DNA from: CANKHA01 sp034668785
GTDB lineage: Bacteria > Pseudomonadota > Alphaproteobacteria > Rhizobiales > Xanthobacteraceae
Length of the DNA stretch: 9,455 nucleotides
Reading direction: 5' to 3'
Assembly: GCA_034668785.1 (NCBI GenBank)
Contig: JAXDOS010000051.1
Location: 1-9,455 of the forward strand
Below the pieces are notes generated by a model. The model was not told the DNA's origin. It saw only the letters and a program-made list of their open reading frames with translations, and did no database searches. The translations under genes were made by a program, and so were the position numbers. Shown in pieces: positions 1 through 5,800 of this stretch (the first letter of the stretch is position 1; every line of letters starts with the position of its first letter).

Positions 1-383
1 GTGTTGTTGTTATGGATGAGAGCGCTCAGCAGGATGTCGTCGGCATAGACCAGACTGCGCGCGCTGGAGCCGACACCCCAGGTGCGGGTGGCAAGCACGG
101 GCTGGGTATCGCCGTAATTGCGTTTACGCACGAACAGGCTCGGCATGTATTTGACCGCATCTTCCGTATCGACGGTGTTTGTCGTCTGCTCGATCTTCTC
201 GGCGGTTACCGAGGCGGTCGTTTGCGGCAGTTGATATTTTTCTTTGACTGGAACCGCGGCCGCGTCTCCGCCAGCCCCTTCGATGACAATTTCCGGGATT
301 TGCACGGCGGATTGCGAGAATGCAGCGGGCGCAGACGCGCACAAGCCCAATGCGGCGCAGCCGAACACGCATAGACGCGACAT
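1..383 (-). CDS. TonB-dependent outer-membrane receptor, N-terminal part (cut by window edge)
   Basis: Receptors of this family import metal chelates, vitamins or other scarce ligands through an outer-membrane barrel, powered by TonB-ExbBD. The gene starts at ATG 381-383 and stays open to base 1, giving 127 residues; the barrel lies outside the window. A signal peptide covers about residues 1-23. Next comes a TonB-box-like stretch, PEIVIEG (30-36), then a plug domain from about residue 50. Typical plug features are the DAVKYMPSLFVRKR segment (75-88), the ATRTWGVGSSARSLVYADD region (98-116) and the loop leading to ALIHNNN. A strong Shine-Dalgarno (GGGAGG, complement of 393-398) sits 9 bases before the ATG and fixes the start. 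It follows the DUF2946 gene by 55 bases on the same strand, so the two are probably cotranscribed. The ligand cannot be read from this part; copper or another metal is inferred only from the neighbour. Confidence 0.88.
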   Translation of the reverse strand, partial: MSRLCVFGCAALGLCASAPAAFSQSAVQIPEIVIEGAGGDAAAVPVKEKYQLPQTTASVTAEKIEQTTNTVDTEDAVKYMPSLFVRKRNYGDTQPVLATRTWGVGSSARSLVYADDILLSALIHNNN

Positions 384-417
384 GACAAGAATCCTCCCGA
401 CAAACTGCTGGTGAAAG

Positions 418-433
418 CGCGGCTTACGCCGCG
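418..433 (-). other. Intercistronic hairpin with GNRA-type loop
   Basis: On the minus strand the sequence reads CGCGGC-GTAA-GCCGCG, a perfect 6-bp GC stem closed by a GUAA (GNRA) tetraloop. It lies 5 bases after the DUF2946 stop and about 20 bases before the Shine-Dalgarno of the receptor gene. No T-run follows, so it is not a normal intrinsic terminator. It could protect the upstream mRNA end or tune the ratio of the two proteins; that role is inferred. Confidence 0.5.
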
Positions 434-438
434 ACCAT

Positions 439-834
439 TCAGGCCGTTTGCGGAGGAGCGCGAGGTTGTCCGGTAAAGGTCTTGGTATGCGTGATCGAGG
501 GCGCGGCTGCCGGAATCGGCACCAGCTCCGACTGCATCAGCCGGAGCGGCTGAGCCACAGGATTTGGCAGTCCAACACTGTGCGTCCCGACGCAAAGCGC
601 ACAATGATCTTCACCGTGTCCGACAGGCAGCGACCTGCCGGAACTATCGGCTGCGGAGGTTTGGTTGCCATCGCTCGATAGGCATAGCTCGCCCAGCGGA
701 TCAAAAAACTCAGGATGGCCGGCGGTAGGGGAAAGCGGTCCTGCAAAACTCAGGAGGATGGTGTTGGCGGCAAAAGCATAGGCGGCGATCCAAGCGATCA
801 CCGGCCGCCAATGCCGACGCCAACTAAGTTGCAC
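439..834 (-). CDS. DUF2946-like membrane-anchored Cys/His protein
   Basis: A 131-residue protein resembling the DUF2946 family: one N-terminal hydrophobic segment (about residues 12-31), a variable linker, then a cluster of potential metal ligands, H73, H77, C78, C81 and H85 (HGEDHCALCVGTH), with an extra C51. The C-terminal third is proline rich and looks disordered. The biochemical role of the family is unknown; as I recall, members often sit beside TonB-dependent receptors or copper-related genes, and here a receptor gene follows 55 bases downstream. The Cys/His cluster, predicted to lie outside the cytoplasm, suggests metal binding or sensing (inference). The start is GTG (complement of 832-834), with a GAGGG-like ribosome site about 8 bases before it; there is no earlier in-frame ATG and the first internal Met is residue 100. 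Family assignment rests on topology and motif only. Confidence 0.78.
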   Translation of the reverse strand: MQLSWRRHWRPVIAWIAAYAFAANTILLSFAGPLSPTAGHPEFFDPLGELCLSSDGNQTSAADSSGRSLPVGHGEDHCALCVGTHSVGLPNPVAQPLRLMQSELVPIPAAAPSITHTKTFTGQPRAPPQTA

Positions 835-843
835 AGCGACGCC

Positions 844-868
844 CTCACATCCGTCGCTAGCATGTAAG
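844..868. promoter_or_regulatory. Candidate operator (interrupted dyad) upstream of the DUF2946/receptor operon
   Basis: CTCACAT, 11 bases, then ATGTAAG: an inverted repeat matching at 6 of 7 positions. It lies 10 bases before the GTG start and overlaps the edge of the proposed -10 box, where a repressor would block transcription. The regulator is not identifiable from this window. Confidence 0.3.
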
Positions 869-895
869 ATTATTTCGCGAGTGGCAATACCTCAA
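867..895 (-). promoter_or_regulatory. Candidate promoter of the DUF2946/TonB-receptor operon
   Basis: Reading the minus strand, TTGAGG (complement of 890-895) is followed after 17 bases by TAATCT (complement of 867-872). The -35 box matches 4 of 6 sigma-70 consensus bases and the -10 box only 3 of 6, so the call rests mainly on spacing and on the position 33 bases before the GTG start. An alternative -35, TTGCCA, lies at 882-887. Confidence 0.3.
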
Positions 896-928
896 AAGTA
901 GCCACAGCAACGCGACGGGAGGAAACGC

Positions 929-1195
929 TTATTGCCGCGCCAGATCGAGCGAAAATTCGCCGTTGCGGATGCGCACGGAAAGGCCCTCGGCATATTGCGC
1001 GGCGGCCTCTTCGCCATAGGTCGAAACCAGTTCGATGAAGGCGGAGAACAGACAGCTCTGCGCCATGCAATCGCCGTCGATGCCGTCGAGACGCGCCTCG
1101 GCCCAGGCTTCCTGCAAATATCCCAGCGCGACTTTTTTCTGCTCGTGGTCCGCGACCGGGCCGCGAGTGTTGGATGCGCGCGTGAGTGTACTCAT
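929..1195 (-). CDS. Small conserved-looking protein of unknown function (88 aa)
   Basis: I do not recognise a named domain. The 88 residues form a soluble, probably helical protein with no signal peptide or membrane segment. The central part, from KKVALGYLQEAW (20-31) through GIDGDCMAQSCLFSAFIELVS (38-58), to IRNGEFSLD at the C-terminus, reads like a folded core rather than noise, and it resembles short hypothetical proteins I associate with Bradyrhizobium relatives. The ATG at 1193-1195 is preceded by AGGGA about 5 bases upstream, a good ribosome site. The gene stands alone: 94 bases separate its stop from the DUF2946 start and 111 bases lie between its start and the gene upstream. The acidic GIDGD stretch and C43/C48 are visible, but no activity can be inferred from them. 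Confidence 0.75.
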   Translation of the reverse strand: MSTLTRASNTRGPVADHEQKKVALGYLQEAWAEARLDGIDGDCMAQSCLFSAFIELVSTYGEEAAAQYAEGLSVRIRNGEFSLDLARQ

Positions 1196-1294
1196 GACAA
1201 TCCCTGGCCGGCGCCGCTGCGCCGCCTTCTCAATGGCGCCACGTTAGCATAGGCATTCAGCCGGCCAAGGCTGCAACTTTAGGAAAGGTTAATT

Positions 1295-1307
1295 GCCGCG
1301 CCGCGGC
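1295..1307 (-). terminator. Weak hairpin at the end of the TIGR02301 gene
   Basis: GCCGC-GGC-GCGGC on the minus strand forms a 5-bp stem directly after the TAG stop (complement of 1307-1309), followed by the A/T-rich AATTAACCTTT. The stem is short and the T-run poor, so it is at best a weak terminator. Confidence 0.3.
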
Positions 1308-1684
1308 TAGTTGGCATAGCGCGCCGTGATCTCGCGCGAGATTTTGGCACCCTCGTCGAGATAGCGGCGGATGGCGAAATTGGCGGCGGGGGTGCAGGTG
1401 CGGTAGGTCTGCTGAAAGCCCTGATAACCGCGATTAAAGCTGGCAATGATGCGGCTGCGCCGCTCGCCATTGGGCGTCTCGGCGTTGATCAAGGCCTGCA
1501 TCTCGTTGCGCCATTTCTGCCCTTCATTGGCGCCGCAGATGGCGCGCAGATAATGCAAGGCGCCGAGGATTTCCGAAAGCCGCTGCAGGTCGCCGTCGAA
1601 TGGGGCGGCCGGTTCCTGCGCGCGCGCGGGCGCGTTGGCGCCGGCGAGGAGGAGAATGGCGAGGGTGACTAGGCGCTTCAACAT
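1307..1684 (-). CDS. TIGR02301 / DUF2385 family exported protein
   Basis: A small secreted protein of a family known from Hyphomicrobiales and lacking an assigned function. With the start at ATG 1682-1684 it has 125 residues and opens with a clean signal peptide (KR, then a Leu/Ala-rich core, cleavage near ARA-QE at about residue 22). The mature part contains the recognisable LxEILGALHYLRAICG block (36-51), a KWRNEMQ segment (57-63), the GYQGFQQTYRTCTPAA block (87-101) and a helical C-terminus. C50 and C97 are the only cysteines of the mature protein and could form a periplasmic disulfide. The same frame is open up to 1768, but starting there would bury the signal peptide under 28 extra residues, so the shorter form is preferred even though its ribosome site is weak. 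It follows the Nudix gene by 134 bases. Confidence 0.85.
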   Translation of the reverse strand: MLKRLVTLAILLLAGANAPARAQEPAAPFDGDLQRLSEILGALHYLRAICGANEGQKWRNEMQALINAETPNGERRSRIIASFNRGYQGFQQTYRTCTPAANFAIRRYLDEGAKISREITARYAN

Positions 1685-1818
1685 CGGCAATGGGTGCAAG
1701 CGGGTGAAATGGTGATGCTCGACCTTCGCCCCGGACCAAACCCGGCGGCAAGGCATAATCCTTATCATGGTTGAGATAGCGCGGAATTGTGGCGTGGGGA
1801 ACGCTCGCTCCGGCTCTG

Positions 1819-2280
1819 CTACCCCGCCTTGCGCAGCAGCTCAAAAGCCGAGGCGACGATCCCGGCCAAGCCTTCGGTGGTCGGCAGCGCCGTGACGTCG
1901 GCCGGCTGTACCCAGCGGAATTCCGCGAGTTCCTCATTGAGCACCGGCTCGCCCGATACCCAGCGGGCGGCGAAAGCCAGGATGACGAAATGCCGCTCAA
2001 CGCGGCCTGCGGCGTCGCGGGTAATGACCTCGCGGTGACCGGCCAGGGCGAAAGGATCGATCGTCAGGGCGGTTTCCTCGCGGACTTCGCGCAGCACCGC
2101 GTCGATAAGGGTCTCTCCGGCCTCGACCCGGCCGCCCGGCAGGGTGAATAGGCCGGCGGCGGGCATCCGCGCGCGCTTTACCAGGAGGATTTGCCCCTGC
2201 CGCATGATCGCGGCGCTGACAGCGAGCCAGGGGCGGTCGCGGTCGGCGGCACCGCGATTCACGGGTGGCTCCGTTTTCAT
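1819..2280 (-). CDS. Nudix hydrolase (ADP-ribose pyrophosphatase / MutT-like)
   Basis: Nudix enzymes cleave nucleoside diphosphates linked to another moiety (ADP-ribose, oxidised dNTPs, dinucleotides) in the cytoplasm, using divalent metal ions. The 153-residue protein is a single Nudix domain. The Nudix box runs from G50 to L72: G50, E56, R64-E65 and E68-E69 match the GX5EX7REUXEEXGU pattern, but the glycine near its end is replaced by A71. The RMPAAGLFTLPGG stretch before it and the FRWVQPADVTALPTTEGLAGIV region near the end fit the ADP-ribose-pyrophosphatase-like branch. The exact substrate cannot be decided from sequence. The start at ATG 2278-2280 has GGAC just upstream. It lies 52 bases from the stop of the 164-residue protein and is followed by the TIGR02301 gene, an arrangement I recall from related genomes. 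Confidence 0.93.
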   Translation of the reverse strand: MKTEPPVNRGAADRDRPWLAVSAAIMRQGQILLVKRARMPAAGLFTLPGGRVEAGETLIDAVLREVREETALTIDPFALAGHREVITRDAAGRVERHFVILAFAARWVSGEPVLNEELAEFRWVQPADVTALPTTEGLAGIVASAFELLRKAG

Positions 2281-2309
2281 GACCGTCCAGATTACTAGTT
2301 AATTGAGGT

Positions 2310-2341
2310 GTTCAGTACGCTGATTCAGAGGTTCAGCACGC
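2310..2341. repeat. Short direct repeat, 21-bp period
   Basis: GTTCAGTACGC (2310-2320) and GTTCAGCACGC (2331-2341) differ at one base and are spaced exactly 21 bases apart, about two helical turns, with an additional ATTCAG between them. They span the stop codon of the 164-residue protein and lie 30-61 bases upstream of the Nudix start. They may be a protein-binding site for nudix transcription or a small tandem duplication. Confidence 0.4.
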
Positions 2342-2827
2342 CATCAAGGCGTCCACTGCCGCCTGCGTACCGTCGGCCTCCCGATTTGCGGCGTTACCGA
2401 CTTCCGTCCCATTGATAACCGCGCCGGCACGGGCAACCAACGGCTTGAGCCGCTGCACGGCGAGATCGGCGATGTTGCTTGCCGCCGGGGTGCTGAGGCT
2501 CAGTTGCATGACTTCGTGTGTCGCCACGAGAATCCCGTTCATGGCGTCAGCGAGCGTATCGAGGCGGTCGCGTATCGCCGGATCGGCAGCCTCATAGGCG
2601 GCGATCGCCATATCGCGGTCTTTGAAATTCGACGCGGCAAAATGCTGACTGTAGCTGAGCGGCTGCCAGGCGAGGAAATCTTCCCGGCACTCGGGCATCT
2701 CCAGCATCATTTCGAGCAGCATGATCGCTTCGCTGAAATGATTGAGGTAGTCGGTGGCGAGACCGGTCAACGGATTGATATTCGTCTCGGAAAGGCGGGA
2801 GAGGGGAGCGTTCACCACGGTACCCAT
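2333..2827 (-). CDS. Conserved-looking protein of unknown function (164 aa)
   Basis: I do not recognise a named domain. The protein is soluble, without a signal peptide or membrane span, and appears mostly helical. Its best-structured part is residues 17-80: NINPLTGLATDYLNHFSEAI, the Met/Leu/Glu-rich helix to MPECREDF (44-51), WQPLSYSQHFAAS (54-66) and DRDMAIAAYEAADP (70-83). A second helical part (90-135) contains THEVMQLSLS and ends in a region with the pattern of a surface amphipathic helix. This resembles hypothetical proteins I associate with Bradyrhizobium and Rhodopseudomonas. ATG 2825-2827 is used; its ribosome site is weak. The gene is divergent from the SRAP gene across 147 bases, so the two may share control. 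A role linked to DNA damage is only a guess from this position. Confidence 0.75.
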   Translation of the reverse strand: MGTVVNAPLSRLSETNINPLTGLATDYLNHFSEAIMLLEMMLEMPECREDFLAWQPLSYSQHFAASNFKDRDMAIAAYEAADPAIRDRLDTLADAMNGILVATHEVMQLSLSTPAASNIADLAVQRLKPLVARAGAVINGTEVGNAANREADGTQAAVDALMAC

Positions 2828-2912
2828 GAAGGCTTAATTGTTTTTCGCGGGCGCATGGGGGAAAACGGCCATTGATTCTTGTAGACAGCGCGACGCGCCG
2901 CTTCCGGTAGTC

Positions 2913-2941
2913 TTGTACCTTACGGTTAAAGTCGTTTTAAC
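2913..2941 (+). promoter_or_regulatory. Candidate SRAP promoter with embedded palindrome
   Basis: TTGTAC (2913-2918), 17 bases, then TTTAAC (2936-2941) give a plausible sigma-70 pair 33 bases before the SRAP start. GTTAAA-N5-TTTAAC (2925-2941) is a perfect 6-bp-arm inverted repeat covering the spacer and the -10 box, a position suited to a repressor. I saw no alphaproteobacterial LexA box (GTTC-N7-GTTC or GAAC-N7-GAAC) in 2828-2974. Confidence 0.35.
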
Positions 2942-2974
2942 GAAGTGGGCTTCAGCCGCTTCATCGGGACGAGA

Positions 2975-3736
2975 ATGTGCGGACGTTACACGATAACCTC
3001 GCCTCCGGAAGCCATTCGCGCGCTGTTCCGCTATGAACAGCAGCCGAATTTCCCTGCCCGCCATAACGTCTCGCCCACGCAACCTATACCGATCGTCCGT
3101 CTTGCCAACGGCAAGCGCCAGTTCGCCCTGGTGCGCTGGGGACTGCTTCCCTCTTGGGTCAAGGACCTCCGGTCCTTTTCGCTGGTTATCAACGCGCGGG
3201 GGGAATCCGTGCTCGACAAGCCGGCGTTCCGGGGGGCGATGCGGCGCCGCCGCTGCCTCATCCCGGCTGACGGATTCTATGAGTGGAAAGGGGAGGGCGG
3301 ACGCAAGCAGCCCTATTACATCCGGCTCGAAACCGGAGAACCGATGGCGCTCGCTGGTGTGTGGGAAACCTGGACCGGTCCGAACGGCGAAGAGCTGGAA
3401 ACAGCGGCCATCGTCACCACCACAGCCAACCGCCAATTGTCTGCGATCCATCATCGCATGCCGGTGATCGTCCCGCCCGAGGCTTTCGATTTCTGGCTCG
3501 ACTGCGCCGAGGTAGATGCCGAAACCGCGGCGGCGCTGATCGTGCCGGCACGCGAGGGATTGCTCGAAGTTTATCCGGTGTCGACTGCGGTCAACCGCGC
3601 TGCCAACGATATGCCCGCGCTGATCGAGCCGGTAACCGCAGAGACGGCCGAGATCGGGCCGCCGCCCGCTGCGACAAAATCCGCGAAAGCAAAACCGAAG
3701 CTACAAAAAGACAACGGCCAGGCGTCGCTTTTCTAA
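2975..3736 (+). CDS. yedK: SRAP/YedK-family (HMCES-type) abasic-site protein
   Basis: SRAP proteins bind single-stranded DNA and crosslink to abasic sites through Cys2, shielding them from breakage. The start at ATG 2975 gives MCGRY, so Met removal exposes the catalytic cysteine; starting at 2945 would add ten residues and block it. All key residues of the family are present: C2, N73 in INARGE, E103 in GFYEW and H160 in HHRMP, close to the numbering of E. coli YedK (C2, N75, E105, H160). The family fold covers about residues 1-220. The last 30 residues are Ala/Pro/Lys rich, look disordered and end in QASLF, resembling a bacterial sliding-clamp-binding motif. Length is 253 residues, somewhat longer than YedK because of this tail. 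GGGACGAG before the ATG may serve as ribosome site. It faces the methyltransferase gene tail to tail, with only 6 bases between stops. Confidence 0.96.
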   Translation: MCGRYTITSPPEAIRALFRYEQQPNFPARHNVSPTQPIPIVRLANGKRQFALVRWGLLPSWVKDLRSFSLVINARGESVLDKPAFRGAMRRRRCLIPADGFYEWKGEGGRKQPYYIRLETGEPMALAGVWETWTGPNGEELETAAIVTTTANRQLSAIHHRMPVIVPPEAFDFWLDCAEVDAETAAALIVPAREGLLEVYPVSTAVNRAANDMPALIEPVTAETAEIGPPPAATKSAKAKPKLQKDNGQASLF

Positions 3737-3742
3737 GCCCAT

Positions 3743-4363
3743 TCACTGCTGTCGTCGCGCCAGCCATACGCAGTGGCGGCCGCAATCGGGGTCTTCCGCT
3801 ACGTACATAACGACGCTGAACCCATGTGCCTGAAGCAGCGACCGGTACTCGGCCGGGTCCAAGCTCGCATGGTAGAGCGGCTTGCCCTGATAGGTGCCGA
3901 TTGCTTCGCCATGCGACGGTCCGCTGGTGAAGAGCAAAGCGGCCTCGTCCGCCGCATGGTGTTTGAAGACGGCGAACATCCGGCGCTGATCCTCGGGAGA
4001 CAAATGGAAGAAGCTGTTCCAGGCAATGATGCCGGCGAACTTCTTGCCGAGTGACAGGGTCCGCATGTCCGCCACCAACCACTCTTGCGCGGGAAAGCGT
4101 TGGCGGCAGATCGAGATCATCGTCGCCGAACTGTCGATGCCGGTGACCGCAAAGCCTTGCTCGACGAAATGTTTCGCGATGGGCTCGCCGGAGCCGCATC
4201 CGAGGTCGAGGACCGATCCGCCACGCGGCAGGAGAGGGATGAAGCGATCGAACCAGGGCTTTTCCATTAGCTGACGCGTGCGCTCCCGATCCCAGTCGTG
4301 CGCGTGACGCTCATAGAGATCGATGATGTGCTTGGCCGGACTATCGAGATCGTCCCGGCTCAC
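3743..4363 (-). CDS. Class I SAM-dependent methyltransferase
   Basis: A 206-residue protein with a Rossmann methyltransferase domain of the Methyltransf_25/11 type. Motif I is VLDLGCGSG (51-59), the acidic residue that holds the SAM ribose is D77 in GIDSS, and a third motif is VADM (97-100). FFHLSPEDQRRMF (118-130) occupies the usual motif IV/V region. The C-terminal half carries SGPSHGEAIG and YHASLDPAEYRSLLQAHGF (164-182), a typical end for small-molecule methyltransferases, so the acceptor is probably not DNA; the actual substrate is unknown. It starts with GTG (complement of 4361-4363), overlapping the TGA stop of the dehydrogenase gene by 4 bases-worth of shared sequence (GTGA), which implies translational coupling. 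The next in-frame Met is residue 33, too late to keep the N-terminal helix. It is the last gene of the operon. Confidence 0.9.
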   Translation of the reverse strand: MSRDDLDSPAKHIIDLYERHAHDWDRERTRQLMEKPWFDRFIPLLPRGGSVLDLGCGSGEPIAKHFVEQGFAVTGIDSSATMISICRQRFPAQEWLVADMRTLSLGKKFAGIIAWNSFFHLSPEDQRRMFAVFKHHAADEAALLFTSGPSHGEAIGTYQGKPLYHASLDPAEYRSLLQAHGFSVVMYVAEDPDCGRHCVWLARRQQ

Positions 4364-5784
4364 AGCACCTTGCCCGGATTGAGAATGCCGTTGGGATCGA
4401 GCGTATGCTTGAGCGCACGCATCAGATCGAGCGCGACTGGGTCCTTGACGCCCGGCAACAAGTCGCGCTTGAGCTGCCCGATGCCATGCTCGGCGGAGAT
4501 CGAGCCGCCGAATTTTGCGGCGACGGCATGAACAACTGAATTCATCTCCGCCCAGCGCGCGAGGAAAGCCGCCTTGTCGGCGCCGGCCGGCTGAGTAACG
4601 TTGAAATGCACGTTGCCGTCGCCCAGGTGACCGAATGGCAGCGGCCGCGATCCGGGGATCAGAGCCTCGACCGCCGCGCTCGCTTGCGCAATGAAATCCG
4701 GCACCGCCGCGACCGGCACCGAGACATCATGCTTGATCGAGCCGCCGGGATATTTCTGCACCTCGACGATGGCTTCGCGCAGGCCCCAGAAAGCATTCGC
4801 CTGCTCGATGCTGGCGGCGATGGCGGCATCCTCGATCAAGCCCTGTTCGGCGCCGGCGGCAAGCAACTCGCGGAGCACCTCCGGCAGACCTTCGGCGGAT
4901 TGGGAGGATAATTCGATCAGGACATACCAAGGATGCGGCGCCGCCAAGGGATCGCGCCTGTCCGGCATATATTCCGTAACGAAATCGAACGCGGTCCGCG
5001 GCATCAGCTCGAAGCTGGTGATGCTATTGCCGGCGCGCTCACGCGCCAGATTGAGCAGAGCGAGAGCAGCTTTGGGCGAGGGCAGGCCCACCAAGGCAGT
5101 TTCGACCGCGCGCGGCTGCGGAAAAAGCTTGAGCACCGCGGCGGTGATGATGCCGAGCGTGCCCTCGGAACCAATAAAAATATTTTTCAGGTCGTAGCCG
5201 GTGTTGTCTTTCTTCAGCTTGTTCAGTCCGTTCCAGACGCGCCCGTCGGCCAGCACGACTTCCAGTCCAAGCGCAAGGTCGCGCGCGACGCCATAAGCCA
5301 GCGCGCCGGTGCCGCCGGCGTTGGTGGCGAGATTACCGCCGATGGTGCAGCTTCCCTCGGCGCCGAGCGACAGTGGAAACAACCGCCCGGCAGCTTCCGC
5401 GGCCTCTTGTGCCGTGGCGAGCACGACACCGGCTTCGCAAGTCATGGTGTTGGAGTTGGTGTCGACCTCGCGGATGCGGGCGAGCCGGGTCAGCGACAGC
5501 ACGATCTCCGTGCCGCTTTCGTCCGGCACCTGACCGCCGACAAGACCGGTATTGCCGCCCTGGGGCACGATGGGAGTGCCGTTCTCGTTGGCGAGCTTGA
5601 GGATCGCGCCGACCTCGGCGGTGGAACCCGGACGCAGCACCATCGGCGTGCGACCATGATAGAGCCCGCGTCCTTCAACTAAATAGGCTTCCTGCTCCGC
5701 CGGATCGGTGATCGCATATTTTGCGCCGACAATCGCCGTGAAACGGGCGAGAAGATCAACCGAGGGCTTTTTGGAATTTGGCAT
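4360..5784 (-). CDS. FAD-linked D-2-hydroxyacid dehydrogenase (D-lactate / D-2-hydroxyglutarate type)
   Basis: This flavoenzyme family oxidises D-2-hydroxyacids to 2-oxoacids and passes electrons to a quinone, cytochrome or flavoprotein acceptor. With ATG 5782-5784 it has 474 residues, the usual family length; the frame continues 40 codons upstream but would run back into the sua5 gene. The FAD_binding_4 domain occupies about residues 40-220, with VPQGGNTGLVGG (73-84), the GAEGSCTIGGNLATNAGG stretch (141-158) and IGSEGTLGI (204-212). The FAD-oxidase_C domain (about 225-474) carries FWGLRE (332-337), IKHD (350-353), the metal-site motif GHLGDGNVHF (385-394; H386, H393) and AEHGIG (431-436). 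The substrate could be D-lactate, D-2-hydroxyglutarate or another D-hydroxyacid. It lies 16 bases after sua5 and overlaps the methyltransferase start. Confidence 0.95.
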   Translation of the reverse strand: MPNSKKPSVDLLARFTAIVGAKYAITDPAEQEAYLVEGRGLYHGRTPMVLRPGSTAEVGAILKLANENGTPIVPQGGNTGLVGGQVPDESGTEIVLSLTRLARIREVDTNSNTMTCEAGVVLATAQEAAEAAGRLFPLSLGAEGSCTIGGNLATNAGGTGALAYGVARDLALGLEVVLADGRVWNGLNKLKKDNTGYDLKNIFIGSEGTLGIITAAVLKLFPQPRAVETALVGLPSPKAALALLNLARERAGNSITSFELMPRTAFDFVTEYMPDRRDPLAAPHPWYVLIELSSQSAEGLPEVLRELLAAGAEQGLIEDAAIAASIEQANAFWGLREAIVEVQKYPGGSIKHDVSVPVAAVPDFIAQASAAVEALIPGSRPLPFGHLGDGNVHFNVTQPAGADKAAFLARWAEMNSVVHAVAAKFGGSISAEHGIGQLKRDLLPGVKDPVALDLMRALKHTLDPNGILNPGKVL

Positions 5785-5800
5785 CGATGATCCGGTCACA

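Noticed and set aside
12..374. Plus-strand 120-codon frame at the left edge
   Set aside because: The minus strand there encodes a receptor N-terminus with signal peptide, TonB-box-like segment and ribosome site, so this is its shadow.
2828..2974. LexA box upstream of the SRAP gene
   Set aside because: No GTTC-N7-GTTC or GAAC-N7-GAAC spacing found; the nearest GTTA/GTTT pair has the wrong spacing.
2834..3454. Minus-strand 206-codon frame opposite the SRAP gene
   Set aside because: The plus strand has the full SRAP catalytic set; the minus translation lacks any domain and its end overlaps the divergent promoter region.
4933..5682. Plus-strand open frame of 249 codons opposite the FAD dehydrogenase
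   Set aside because: Low-complexity Arg/Gln/Gly composition and no motif; shadow of a clear flavoprotein gene.
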